A stretch of DNA of 64,000 bases from CAAGNP01 sp045595965 (GCA_045595965.1 JAZOBN010000034.1:4738-68737), one strand, 5' to 3'; shown: positions 46,791 through 55,720, numbered from the stretch's first letter. The notes: generated from the sequence alone by a model not told the origin. A program made the numbers and translations.

Positions 46791-46825
46791 GGGGGATGAT
46801 ATCTCTTCATCCCCCTTTTTTATTT
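46791..46825 (+). terminator. Terminator of rubrerythrin
   Basis: GGGGGATGA and TCATCCCCC form a perfect 9-bp stem with a 7-base loop followed by six T. It ends only seven bases before the start of the next gene. Confidence 0.9.
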
Positions 46826-46831
46826 TCAAAC

Positions 46832-49800
46832 ATGGGAAGATTTTTCAAAAGGACAATCATAACTCTTGCAATTATTCTCGTCGTTCTCCCAATTTGTGTC
46901 ACACTTGTTGTATCGTCACAATGGTTCAGACCTAAAATCAACGAAATATGCACATCATTTGTACAGGATGGAAAGATAGAGATGGATACCATCTCCCTAT
47001 CCCTTTTTGAAGAGTTCCCATACTTGAGTCTCAAACTTTCAGACGGTGTCGTCCATTCATACGCATTTGAAGGGGAGGATACCGATTCGACATTTTACAA
47101 AAGAATCCCCGACAAGGCAAAAACTCCTCTCAAATTCAAGGAGTTTGTCGTTTCAGTAAATATTCCCCAACTCCTCTTCGGAAAAATAAACATCAAACGG
47201 GTACGAATAGTTGAACCTGAAATTTTTGCTTTTGTAACCCCTTGGGGGAAAGCCAATTGGGATATATTCAGTTCAGATACTACCGAAACATCAGATTCTG
47301 AGTTCAATCTGAATCTTGGGATCAAGCGTTTCGGAATCAGGGATGCGAATGTCACCTATTTCGACACAGAACAGAAGGTGTACTACAAAGGGGTCATCGG
47401 GGGGTTCTTCACAAAGGGAAACATTTCATTGGACCCGGAGAAAATAGAACTGAAATTTGGAAGGATGATCAACTCGTCACTTGCCGCAGTTATCCGGGAG
47501 ACAGGAACAGCGGCAAGGGTCAACATTGACTCACTTGTTATCCAGGAGGGGGAAGAAGATTACTACAGATTGGCATTCGCTTCAAAATCTGATGTCACTA
47601 TGGAGTCCAAATCCTACACTACCGGACTTCCATTCAACTTCAAGGGGGGATTGGGTGTTGATATATCCGACCCCTCAAATATAGATATTGACTCCCTCAT
47701 AATCGGGATTGCAGGCTCCCCTATTATCCTTGACGGTCGTGCCTCATTCCAGGAGGACAATATCTTCACAAACATCAATTGCGATATCCCCAAACTATCT
47801 TTTGGAGAGATACTCTCATACCTCAACACTGAGGCTTTCCCCCAATTCGAAGGGATATCCACAAACCTCACGATGTCACTTAATGCCCAGGCACTGGGGA
47901 GATATGACCTCGAAACCGGAAGGCCTCCTGCAGTGACAGCAGACATCAAAATACCCAACGGCAAACTTATCTATCCCGGACTCGACATCAAAGTCAACGA
48001 TCTCGGATTTGATGGCCATCTTAATTACGACCCCTATATTGTCGACTCTACATCACTTGCAATAAACTCTATAAACCTCGATGCCACCGGCATTATCCTG
48101 AACGGAAAAGGGAAAGGGACCAATATGCTCAAGGATCCCAACTTCGATCTTAAATTCAAAGGGAGTGCAAACCTGACCGAACTGTCGGAGATATTTCTGT
48201 CAGATGCAGGGATCAATACCAAAGGTGATATGACTATTGACCTCACAGGCAAATTCAAGAGCAGTGATTTGTCTCTTGCCGGAATAGGGAATACACACAT
48301 AAGAGGAAGGTTTCACACAGACAATCTCCTTGTTGAACTCCCTCAGGACACAATATTTGCAATGCTGAAAGGGGTAACTGTAAATTTTGGATCGACAGAG
48401 AACAAACGGGACACCTTAATGGCACAAAATGCCAAAACACTCAGAGTATCCTTCAGAGCAGATTCAGCAGACGTAAATTATAAAGAAGTTGCAAAAGTAC
48501 AATTATCCAAAGCTCGTGCAAGTGTAAAAAGCGCAGCAGAAGGTGTTGCAGGAGACACCACCGCGATCCATCCCCTTATGGGGAACATCAACGCAGAGAG
48601 ACTTGGCATAATCACCAAAGATTCACTTAGGGTCAGAGGATACAAATTGCAGGCAAATGCGAGAATGCTCCCGTCAAAGAAGGACTCACTTGTCCCCGTA
48701 CTGACATTCAATACCAACGCAAACAGACTTGCATATCGTGACAAAGAGAACTTCTTCTCCCTCAGAAATGGAGATATTGCCTTTGATGCCACACTCCAGG
48801 AGGCTGTCAACAAAGAGAGGAGAAACGACCCGGCAAGAGTTGACAGAAGGGAAAGACTTCTTGACTCCTTGTCAAATGTTTATCCCGGCGTACCACGGGA
48901 CTCACTATTGGCAATGAACCGAAAATCAAGAAGAGTTGTGGATGAATTAGGCGATGAGGGGAATATCGACATGAGTATGGACAAGAACATTACAGACCTC
49001 TTGGAGAAATGGAATGCCAACTGTCACATCAAAGGGGATGGAGGGAGGATAATAACCCCATATTTCCCATTACGCAACTCATTTGACAACATCAATCTCA
49101 ATATAAATACCAATGAGATTAAAATGGAGCATACAGTACTTCACGCGGGAAGTTCAAGTCTGGATCTCTCCGGCAGAATCTGGGGGATAAAAAGGGCAAT
49201 AACCAGAAAAGGGAAGTTACGTGGAGATATAATGCTTCAATCTGATACTCTGAATGTAAACGAGTTGCTGAATGCACTCAATGCTGCATCCGAATACCTT
49301 GCAGCAGGAGACTCCTTCAAGGATTCTCTGGTACGTGCAGAATCAGAAGAGGAGTTGGATGCCCTTATCACACAAGAGGCCGATACCACATTGAACACCT
49401 CTTCTGTTATCATACCGGGAAATATAGATATGAAACTTGCCCTTCATGTCGGGTACGGAAAATATTCCAACCTTGTGATGGATGATATTTCAGGAGAGCT
49501 CCTTGCAAAAAACAGGACATTGAGGATCAATAACTTCAATGCTATAACAGAAGCTGGTGACCTCTCCCTTTCTGCACTGTATTCAACAAGAAGCAAAGAT
49601 GATATCCACACAGGATTTGATCTTGAATTGAACAATGTCCAGGTGGACAAGTTGATAAGCATCATCCCTTCGGTAGACACTCTACTTCCAATGCTCAGAT
49701 CATTTGAAGGGATCCTCAACTGTGAGTTGGCGGCTACTGCCAAGATGGATACAGCAATGAATATCCTGCTCCCATCATTGAATGGGGTTGCAAGGATAAA

Positions 49801-50401
49801 AGGGAAAGATCTTGTCCTTCTTGATGGTGAGACATTTACCAAAATTGCAAAAATGCTCCGCTTCAAGAATAAAGATGAGAACATCATAGATAGCATCTCT
49901 GTGGAAATGCTGATGAGTAACAATAAGATAGAGATGTTCCCATTCCTTCTTAAGATGGACAGATACCAGGCTGCAGCAAGTGGCGTCCAGAATCTCGATA
50001 TGAGTTTCAACTACCATATTTCTGTAATCAAATCTCCCCTCCCATTAAGATTGGGGGTAAATATTATGGGGAATTTCGATGACATGAAATTCAAATTGGG
50101 CAAACCCAAATACAAGAACGCCAATATACCAAGTTATACCAAAGTAATTGACGAATCGAGGATAAATCTCAGAAAGAGCATCATCGATATTTTCGACAAG
50201 GGGACAAACAACAATATCACCAATATCGAGGTGGTAAAGAGGGACTCCACAATGATAAAGGACCTCGAGGTTACCCCTGTGGAAGAGCTCTCTGAAGAGG
50301 AAAATGCAATTCTTAAAGAAGAGGGAATTATTCCGAAACCTGCTGCTGACAAGCCTGCTCCAATAGCCGTTTTGCCAGAAGAGGATAATCTGTTGTTATA
50401 A
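46832..50401 (+). CDS. Large AsmA-like membrane-anchored protein
   Basis: The start at 46832 (1189 residues) is chosen because it begins with MGRFFKRTIITLAIILVVLP, an N-terminal membrane helix; the in-frame ATG at 46796 lies inside the rubrerythrin terminator. The protein has the AsmA N-terminal pattern (KINEICTSFV, then a long beta-rich body) and a C-terminal AsmA-like domain (FEGILNCELAATAKMDTAMN). AsmA-family proteins are bridge-like periplasmic structures linked to lipid transfer to the outer membrane. A charged tail with several Glu/Pro follows. Its 3' end overlaps the convergent phosphodiesterase gene by 74 bases. Confidence 0.85.
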   Translation: MGRFFKRTIITLAIILVVLPICVTLVVSSQWFRPKINEICTSFVQDGKIEMDTISLSLFEEFPYLSLKLSDGVVHSYAFEGEDTDSTFYKRIPDKAKTPLKFKEFVVSVNIPQLLFGKINIKRVRIVEPEIFAFVTPWGKANWDIFSSDTTETSDSEFNLNLGIKRFGIRDANVTYFDTEQKVYYKGVIGGFFTKGNISLDPEKIELKFGRMINSSLAAVIRETGTAARVNIDSLVIQEGEEDYYRLAFASKSDVTMESKSYTTGLPFNFKGGLGVDISDPSNIDIDSLIIGIAGSPIILDGRASFQEDNIFTNINCDIPKLSFGEILSYLNTEAFPQFEGISTNLTMSLNAQALGRYDLETGRPPAVTADIKIPNGKLIYPGLDIKVNDLGFDGHLNYDPYIVDSTSLAINSINLDATGIILNGKGKGTNMLKDPNFDLKFKGSANLTELSEIFLSDAGINTKGDMTIDLTGKFKSSDLSLAGIGNTHIRGRFHTDNLLVELPQDTIFAMLKGVTVNFGSTENKRDTLMAQNAKTLRVSFRADSADVNYKEVAKVQLSKARASVKSAAEGVAGDTTAIHPLMGNINAERLGIITKDSLRVRGYKLQANARMLPSKKDSLVPVLTFNTNANRLAYRDKENFFSLRNGDIAFDATLQEAVNKERRNDPARVDRRERLLDSLSNVYPGVPRDSLLAMNRKSRRVVDELGDEGNIDMSMDKNITDLLEKWNANCHIKGDGGRIITPYFPLRNSFDNINLNINTNEIKMEHTVLHAGSSSLDLSGRIWGIKRAITRKGKLRGDIMLQSDTLNVNELLNALNAASEYLAAGDSFKDSLVRAESEEELDALITQEADTTLNTSSVIIPGNIDMKLALHVGYGKYSNLVMDDISGELLAKNRTLRINNFNAITEAGDLSLSALYSTRSKDDIHTGFDLELNNVQVDKLISIIPSVDTLLPMLRSFEGILNCELAATAKMDTAMNILLPSLNGVARIKGKDLVLLDGETFTKIAKMLRFKNKDENIIDSISVEMLMSNNKIEMFPFLLKMDRYQAAASGVQNLDMSFNYHISVIKSPLPLRLGVNIMGNFDDMKFKLGKPKYKNANIPSYTKVIDESRINLRKSIIDIFDKGTNNNITNIEVVKRDSTMIKDLEVTPVEELSEEENAILKEEGIIPKPAADKPAPIAVLPEEDNLLL

Positions 50402-51122
50402 AATCAACATTCAGCTCCTTCATCCTAAGGATTTCATCCTCCTTGTTTACTGTCCAGGTGTTGACAGTCATCCCCAATTCGTGGGCACTCTGTATCCACT
50501 TCTTTCCGACTTTAATGATGGTCTTGTGATAATCAAGGCCATCTATACTGTCGTTGAACAATGTTTCCGGAGATTTATCCCCCATCAAATATGCTACAGG
50601 TATATCCATAAACTTCAAAGCAAATGTCTTACACATCTGATAATTGAAGGAGATGAACTCCATCTGCCCCTTTCTGTATGCTTTTGACTTTTTAACCTCT
50701 TCCGCTACAATCTCAACTGCCCTCATATCATTCTCCGAAGAGGAGTGATCCTTTAATTCCAGGATAAGTTTCAACTCTGGATATTTTGCCCCCTCCTTCA
50801 GATACTGTCTCAAAGTGGGAATTTTCTCACCATTTGCCAATTTCTCCTCTTTTATCTCATCGTAGGTGCTGTTCTCTATCACCTTGCCATTTATATCTTT
50901 ATCGTGATTGACTACAGCCACCCCGTCAGAAGTGATCCAGACATCGAACTCCGAACCATATATATCGGCCTCACCAGCCAATTTAAGTGCTTTGATCGAA
51001 TTTTGTGCGGACCCTTCAATTCTCCAGAAACCTCTGTGTGCGATTACTTTTGTTTGAGCTGAACAGAGTGTTGTCGCAAATAGGAGCGACAGGATAAACA
51101 TAAATCTTCTCATAGACTGCAA
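50328..51122 (-). CDS. Exported glycerophosphodiester phosphodiesterase
   Basis: The 264-residue protein has a signal peptide ending in TLCSAQ and the GDPD core: IAHRGFW, then SEFDVWITSDGVAVVNHD with the metal-binding acids and catalytic His, then LILELKDHS. The C-terminal NTWTVNKEDEILRM is also typical. It hydrolyses deacylated phospholipids to glycerol 3-phosphate, in the periplasm. Start may be the Met at residue 4. The last 24 codons overlap the AsmA-like gene on the other strand. Confidence 0.92.
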   Translation of the reverse strand: MQSMRRFMFILSLLFATTLCSAQTKVIAHRGFWRIEGSAQNSIKALKLAGEADIYGSEFDVWITSDGVAVVNHDKDINGKVIENSTYDEIKEEKLANGEKIPTLRQYLKEGAKYPELKLILELKDHSSSENDMRAVEIVAEEVKKSKAYRKGQMEFISFNYQMCKTFALKFMDIPVAYLMGDKSPETLFNDSIDGLDYHKTIIKVGKKWIQSAHELGMTVNTWTVNKEDEILRMKELNVDFITTDYPLLAKRLLEQACQQQVSE

Positions 51123-51179
51123 TTATAATTTAAGGCTTCAAAATTAAGGATTTTTATTCACACAAGGCGATTTTATTAT

Positions 51180-51187
51180 TACCTTTG
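51180..51187 (+). promoter_or_regulatory. -7 box for the MFS-ROK operon
   Basis: TACCTTTG fits TAnnTTTG, 38 bases before the ATG at 51226. No perfect -33 TTTG is at the standard distance. Confidence 0.4.
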
Positions 51188-51225
51188 GAGATTATTGAAT
51201 TTGTTAAATTTTAGATATAAACAAG

Positions 51226-52539
51226 ATGACTACACAAAAAAAGAACTATGCATTGCCTATCGCAATGATGTTTGCCTTGTTTGCAATGATTGCTTTTGTC
51301 ACCAATCTATGCTCACCAATGGCAGTAATTGTAAAAAACCAATTTGATGCTTCAAATTTCGCAGCACAGCTCGGAAATGCTGCCAATTTCATTGCCTATG
51401 CAGTAATGGGTATCCCCTCTGGTATGCTTCTCAAGAGATATGGATACAAAAAAACAGCCCTTCTCGCAATTATCGTCGGATTCGTAGGTGTATTCCTGCA
51501 ATACATGTCAGGATGGGATGCAATCCAGAGCTTCTGGGTTTATCTATTGGGTGCTTTCATTGCAGGTTTTTGCATGTGTATGCTCAATTGTGTAGTTAAT
51601 CCTATGCTTAACACCCTCGGCGGTGGCGGAAACAAAGGTAACCAATTGATCCAGTTCGGAGGGGTACTTAACTCCTTCTCAGCAGTATTCGTAACTATCC
51701 TTATGGGTTCTCTTATCGGTGATGCTACCAAGGCAAGCATTTCACAAGCAACCCCAGCACTATTTATTGCCCTTGGTATCTTCGCTTTAGCTTTCGTTGT
51801 TCTGTTGATCTCCAGAATTCCAGAGCCTGATGATGTGACAGCTGAGAAACCTGAACAGAAGAAAGAACTTAAAGATAAGCACAGCGCATTCTCATTTCGC
51901 CATTTCAAACTCGGTATTCTTGCCATTTTCTTGTATATGGGTGTAGAGGTTGGGACACCTACTTATGTTCTTCAATACCTTACATCTGCACCAGATGCAG
52001 CCACTCCAGGTTTCGGTATGGATGCAGGAATCGCAGCAACTCTTGCAGCAATGTATTGGCTACTGATGTTGGTAGGTCGTCTGGTTGGTGGCTTGCTGGC
52101 TGGTAAATTCTCAAGCAAATCACTTATTTCAACAGTATCTGTAATCACTATCATCCTTGTACTTATCGGAATGTTTGCCCCTACCGACACATTGGTTACA
52201 GCTTTCGGTTTTGAGGGTTCAACCGGTAAATTTGTCGCAACACAAGTCCCTGTAGGTATCTTCGCTCTTGTACTTGTTGGTCTATGCACCTCAGTAATGT
52301 GGGGCGGTATTTTCAACATGGCAGTTGAAGGTCTCGGGAAATATACAGCAATCGCATCCGGTGCTTTCATGACAATGGTTTGCGGTGGTGGTATCCTTAT
52401 CCCTCTTCAGGGTTGGATTGCAGACTTGAGCGGTTCTTTCCTTACAAGTTATGTAGTAGTGGTTCTATGTGCTGCCTACATCCTGTTCTACGCTCTAATT
52501 GGTTCAAAGAATGTAAATACTGATATCAAAACCGAATAG
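51226..52539 (+). CDS. MFS transporter, probably for a sugar
   Basis: The 437-residue protein has about twelve membrane segments in two halves joined by a charged loop (about 200-225, EPDDVTAEKPEQKKELKDK). The family motif after helix 2 is present as GMLLKRYGYKK. It resembles the FucP/NagP-type sugar permeases of Bacteroidetes. The ROK kinase gene starts 4 bases later, so the pair likely imports and phosphorylates a hexose or amino sugar. The exact sugar is not determinable. Confidence 0.85.
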   Translation: MTTQKKNYALPIAMMFALFAMIAFVTNLCSPMAVIVKNQFDASNFAAQLGNAANFIAYAVMGIPSGMLLKRYGYKKTALLAIIVGFVGVFLQYMSGWDAIQSFWVYLLGAFIAGFCMCMLNCVVNPMLNTLGGGGNKGNQLIQFGGVLNSFSAVFVTILMGSLIGDATKASISQATPALFIALGIFALAFVVLLISRIPEPDDVTAEKPEQKKELKDKHSAFSFRHFKLGILAIFLYMGVEVGTPTYVLQYLTSAPDAATPGFGMDAGIAATLAAMYWLLMLVGRLVGGLLAGKFSSKSLISTVSVITIILVLIGMFAPTDTLVTAFGFEGSTGKFVATQVPVGIFALVLVGLCTSVMWGGIFNMAVEGLGKYTAIASGAFMTMVCGGGILIPLQGWIADLSGSFLTSYVVVVLCAAYILFYALIGSKNVNTDIKTE

Positions 52540-52543
52540 TATT

Positions 52544-53521
52544 ATGACTATGGAAAAATCGTTAGTAGTAGGTATAGATATTGGTGGTCAATCGACCAAA
52601 TTGGGAGTTGTAGATGCTCGAGGCAATATCCTTTGTCAAAGTGTCATTACCTCTCTCCAGACAGAACTGGATGAGTATATCAACGACCTTACCAATGCCA
52701 TAGAGGCACTTATCAGCAAGGCTGGCGGCAAATCACTGATCAGAGGTATCGGCATCGGTGCACCCAATGCAAATTATTACAAAGGGTCCATTGAATATGC
52801 AGCAAACCTCACTTGGGGCAAAGACTCTGCCGGTAATCCCCTATATATCGATCTTGCAAAAATTGTAAGTACCAGGACATCCATACCTGTAGCTATGACC
52901 AATGATGCAAATGCTGCAGCTATCGGCGAGATGACTTACGGTGTTGCAAAGGGGATGAAGAACTTCATAATGATTACCCTTGGAACTGGTGTCGGTAGCG
53001 GCATTGTCATTGATGGGAAAGTGGTATATGGTCACGACGGCTTTGCCGGAGAACTCGGACACACAATCTCAGTTCGAAATGGAAGACAATGCAACTGCGG
53101 TCTTAAAGGGTGCCTTGAGACATACGCTTCAGCTACAGGTGTTGCAAGAACAGCAGTCGAACTGCTGCAGAAAGAGGACACTCCCTCACTTCTAAGGGAG
53201 ATTCCTCTCGAAAAGATCACCTCAAAGGATGTATTTGATGCGGCTAAAAAAGGGGACAAACTTGCATTGGAGATATTTGAATTCACCGCCAATCTCCTTG
53301 GAGAAGCATTTGCAAACTTTGTTGCTTTCAGTGCCCCAGAAGCAATTATCCTTTTCGGTGGCCTTGCCCGCTCGAGAGAATTCATCGAGAAACCTATCAT
53401 CGAGAGCATGAACAAAAACCTTGTCAGCATTTGGAAGAACAAGGTTAAGGTTGATTTCTCCCAATTGAAGGACTCTGATGCCGCCATTCTTGGAGCTAGT
53501 GCATTAGGTTGGGAATTGTAA
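52544..53521 (+). CDS. ROK family sugar kinase
   Basis: The 325-residue protein has the ATP-binding VVGIDIGGQSTKLGVVD, the catalytic Asp in MTNDANAAAIGEM, the second phosphate loop TLGTGVGSGIVIDG, and the ROK zinc site GELGHTISVRNGRQCNCGLK plus GCLETY. It has no DNA-binding domain, so it is an enzyme rather than a repressor. Glucose, N-acetylglucosamine or N-acetylmannosamine are plausible substrates. The second Met (residue 3) may be the real start. Confidence 0.93.
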   Translation: MTMEKSLVVGIDIGGQSTKLGVVDARGNILCQSVITSLQTELDEYINDLTNAIEALISKAGGKSLIRGIGIGAPNANYYKGSIEYAANLTWGKDSAGNPLYIDLAKIVSTRTSIPVAMTNDANAAAIGEMTYGVAKGMKNFIMITLGTGVGSGIVIDGKVVYGHDGFAGELGHTISVRNGRQCNCGLKGCLETYASATGVARTAVELLQKEDTPSLLREIPLEKITSKDVFDAAKKGDKLALEIFEFTANLLGEAFANFVAFSAPEAIILFGGLARSREFIEKPIIESMNKNLVSIWKNKVKVDFSQLKDSDAAILGASALGWEL

Positions 53522-53535
53522 ATTTCTGTTGGAAA

Positions 53536-53566
53536 TTTGTTTTATTGGAAATTTTCTTTATATTTG
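53536..53566 (+). promoter_or_regulatory. Consensus Bacteroidetes promoter of the exported thioredoxin gene
   Basis: TTTG (53536-53539), exactly 19 bases, then TATATTTG (53559-53566) match both boxes of the Bacteroidetes housekeeping promoter. The ATG at 53571 starts only four bases after the -7 box, so the transcript would be leaderless or nearly so. Confidence 0.65.
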
Positions 53567-53570
53567 CACC

Positions 53571-54029
53571 ATGAAGAGAAAAAATATAGTATTATGCGCC
53601 TTGATTGTGCTAATTTCAACAGCATGCGCATTTGGAGAAAACAATAAAACAAAAAAGGAGACAGAAATGAAAACTATCGAGCTAAATAAAGAACAGTTTC
53701 TGGAGAAGGTTGTCAATTACGAAGTCAATCCTACTGAATGGAAATATCTCGGCGATAAGCCGGCCCTTATAGATTTTTATGCAAGTTGGTGCGGACCATG
53801 CAAAATGGTCGCACCAATTCTTGAAGAACTTGCTGCAGAATACGAGGGAAAAATTGTAATATATAAAATCAATACTGAAGTTGAACGTGAATTGGCTGCA
53901 GCGTTTGGAATAAGATCTATCCCTACATTCATTTTTGCACCAAAAGAGGGGAATCCACAAGTTGCACAAGGAGCCATGAGCAAAGCTGACTTTAAGAAAC
54001 TGATTGATCAAATTCTACTCAATAAATAA
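53571..54029 (+). CDS. Exported thioredoxin (lipoprotein-type signal)
   Basis: From the ATG at 53571 the protein has 152 residues and opens with a signal of the lipoprotein kind (ALIVLISTAC). A thioredoxin fold with WCGPC (in YASWCGPCKMVAP) and cis-Pro IRSIPTFIF follows, so it is a catalytic thioredoxin. An internal in-frame ATG at 53667, preceded by AAGGAGACAGAA, would give a 120-residue cytosolic thioredoxin. Upstream in-frame ATG 53529 is rejected because it lies inside the promoter. The MarR gene starts on the last base of its stop codon. Confidence 0.92.
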   Translation: MKRKNIVLCALIVLISTACAFGENNKTKKETEMKTIELNKEQFLEKVVNYEVNPTEWKYLGDKPALIDFYASWCGPCKMVAPILEELAAEYEGKIVIYKINTEVERELAAAFGIRSIPTFIFAPKEGNPQVAQGAMSKADFKKLIDQILLNK

Positions 54030-54364
54030 TGGAAAAACTTTGTAAACTAAGAGACATTCAGAGGGCAATTACACATATTGAACACATCTTCTCTGATCAT
54101 TATGGAATATCGTTCAATGAAGCGATGCTTTTGTGCACAATCTTCAATCATTCAGAGAAACTTACCCCTAATGAATTGAGCGACACACTGGGATTAACCC
54201 ACTCCAACACATCAAAAATTATCTCATCTGTAGAGAAGAAGGGATACATTGTGAGAGAGTTGGGGAAAGAAGACAAAAGACACATGTATTTTGCCCTTAC
54301 AGAGGCGGGGAGAGAACTTATAACTTCCATCGACTGCTCAAAGATTGAAGTTCCCCACATATAG
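54029..54364 (+). CDS. Small MarR-family winged-helix regulator
   Basis: The 111-residue protein has the MarR winged-helix core: LTPNELSDTLGLTHSNTSKIISSVEKKG (recognition helix) and the wing RELGKEDKRHMYFALTEAG. It is short for MarR (usually about 140), with a reduced C-terminal dimer helix. It overlaps the thioredoxin stop by one base, so it is likely co-expressed and may regulate that gene in response to redox or a small ligand. Its stop is 2 bases from the 3' end of a tRNA gene on the other strand. Confidence 0.85.
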   Translation: MEKLCKLRDIQRAITHIEHIFSDHYGISFNEAMLLCTIFNHSEKLTPNELSDTLGLTHSNTSKIISSVEKKGYIVRELGKEDKRHMYFALTEAGRELITSIDCSKIEVPHI

Positions 54365-54366
54365 AG

Positions 54367-54439
54367 TCGGAAAGAGGCGACTCGAACGCCCGACCCCTAC
54401 GTCCCGAACGTAGTGCGCTACCAACTGCGCTACTTTCCG
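54367..54439 (-). tRNA. tRNA-Pro (anticodon CGG)
   Basis: A full 73-base cloverleaf is present: acceptor CGGAAAG/CTTTCCG with discriminator A, D stem GCGC/GCGC, anticodon stem CTACG/CGTAG with loop TTCGGGA, and T arm GGGCG TTCGAGT CGCCT. The leading C and A73 are typical of tRNA-Pro. CCA is not encoded. Confidence 0.95.
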
Positions 54440-54451
54440 AATTATTAAAAT

Positions 54452-54486
54452 AAAAAAGGTGGACTCTTATTTGGGCCACCTTTTTT
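54452..54486. terminator. Bidirectional terminator between the two proline tRNA genes
   Basis: AAAAAAGGTGG and CCACCTTTTTT form a perfect 11-bp stem with a 13-base loop; T-runs close both sides, so it can stop the upstream tRNA on the minus strand and transcripts leaving the thioredoxin-MarR unit on the plus strand. Confidence 0.85.
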
Positions 54487-54487
54487 G

Positions 54488-54561
54488 TCGGGATGAGATG
54501 ACTCGAACATCCGACCCCCACGTCCCTAACGTGGTGCGCTAGCCAACTGCGCCACATCCCG
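54488..54561 (-). tRNA. tRNA-Pro (anticodon AGG)
   Basis: The 74-base cloverleaf is complete: acceptor CGGGATG/CATCCCG with discriminator A, D stem GCGC/GCGC, anticodon stem CCACG/CGTGG with loop TTAGGGA, and T arm GGATG TTCGAGT CATCT. The anticodon reads AGG (proline, codon CCU) with A at position 34, which is uncommon for bacterial tRNA-Pro. CCA is not encoded. Confidence 0.93.
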
Positions 54562-54571
54562 ATTTGGACCG

Positions 54572-54601
54572 CAAAGGTAACAATAAAATCTTAATAACAA
54601 A
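54572..54601 (-). promoter_or_regulatory. Promoter of tRNA-Pro(AGG)
   Basis: On the minus strand TTTG (54601-54598) is followed after 18 bases by TACCTTTG (54579-54572), an exact TAnnTTTG, ten bases before the tRNA. Confidence 0.6.
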
Positions 54602-54603
54602 TT

Positions 54604-55689
54604 TTATTTTGTAAATCTGCGACTCTGTTCTGCAATCAACTCTGCATCATCAAAATAGTTGATACGCATTGATTTTCTGACATCAGCAAGGGTTTGCGCT
54701 GCAACCTCTCTCGCCTGGTCGCTCCCTTTCTTAAGAATATTGTACACCTCCGGAATATCTTTTTCAAACTCTGCACGTCTGAGCCTTATAGGTTCCAAAA
54801 GTTCCTGCAGGATTGAATTAAGGAATTTCTTCACTTTCACATCACCAAGTCCCCCTCTTCGGTAGTGATCCTTCACCTCATCAAGATTCGCATAATCTGG
54901 CCAGTATGCAGCAAAATGCTCCGGACGGCAGAAAGCATCAAGGTAGGTAAATACTGTGTTCCCCTCAACATTACCAGGATCCTCAACCCTTAAGTGATTG
55001 GGATCGGTATACATGCTCATAACCCTTTTCCTCACATCTTCGGCGGTGTCTGACAGATAGATGCAGTTATTCAGCGACTTGCTCATCTTTGCCTTACCAT
55101 CGGTTCCTGGCAATCTGAGGCATGCACTGTTTTCGGGCAGAAGGATCTCGGGTTCAACCAAAGTTTCTCCATATACAGAGTTAAATTTCCTTACAATCTC
55201 TCTTGTCTGCTCAATCATAGGTTCCTGGTCCTCACCCACCGGTACTACATTTGCCTTGAATGCGGTAATATCTGCAGCCTGGCTGATAGGGTAGGTAAAG
55301 AAACCTACCGGGATACTTGTTTCAAAATTTCTCATCTGAATCTCTGTCTTGACAGTGGGGTTGCGCTGGAGTCTTGATACTGTAACCAGATTCATATAGT
55401 AGAATGCAAGCTCACATAACTCTGCCACTTGAGATTGGATAAAAATTGTACTCTTGGTAGGATCTATTCCACAAGAGAGGTAATCCAATGCCACCTCAAT
55501 AATGTTCTGTCTCACTTTTTCAGGATTATCAGCATTGTCAGTAAGAGCCTGAGCATCAGCAATCATTATAAAAATCTTGTCAAACAGCCCTGAATTCTGG
55601 AGTTCTACTCTTCTGCTCAACGATCCGACAAAGTGTCCCAAATGCAATCTTCCGGTGGGACGGTCTCCTGTAAGAATTATTTTTCCCAT
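54604..55689 (-). CDS. trpS: Tryptophanyl-tRNA synthetase
   Basis: The 361-residue class I synthetase has the HIGH-equivalent GRLHLGHFVGS, the substrate-site segment FTYPISQAADI, VGEDQEPMIEQTREI and KMSKS (in DGKAKMSKSLNN). It charges tRNA-Trp. Length is slightly above the bacterial mean (about 335), as in many Bacteroidetes. A -7 box TATATTTG lies 24 bases upstream. Confidence 0.96.
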   Translation of the reverse strand: MGKIILTGDRPTGRLHLGHFVGSLSRRVELQNSGLFDKIFIMIADAQALTDNADNPEKVRQNIIEVALDYLSCGIDPTKSTIFIQSQVAELCELAFYYMNLVTVSRLQRNPTVKTEIQMRNFETSIPVGFFTYPISQAADITAFKANVVPVGEDQEPMIEQTREIVRKFNSVYGETLVEPEILLPENSACLRLPGTDGKAKMSKSLNNCIYLSDTAEDVRKRVMSMYTDPNHLRVEDPGNVEGNTVFTYLDAFCRPEHFAAYWPDYANLDEVKDHYRRGGLGDVKVKKFLNSILQELLEPIRLRRAEFEKDIPEVYNILKKGSDQAREVAAQTLADVRKSMRINYFDDAELIAEQSRRFTK

Positions 55690-55712
55690 ATATGTAGTAA
55701 ATTTTGAGGGGG

Positions 55713-55720
55713 CAAATATA
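55713..55720 (-). promoter_or_regulatory. -7 box for trpS
   Basis: Minus-strand TATATTTG fits TAnnTTTG, 24 bases before the trpS start, in the short divergent region shared with the patatin gene. Confidence 0.4.

Noticed and set aside
46796..46831. Upstream start for the AsmA-like gene
   Set aside because: It falls within the rubrerythrin terminator; the later ATG begins the membrane helix.
54318..54557. 79-codon open frame crossing the tRNA genes
   Set aside because: It overlaps two well-folded tRNAs and a terminator.
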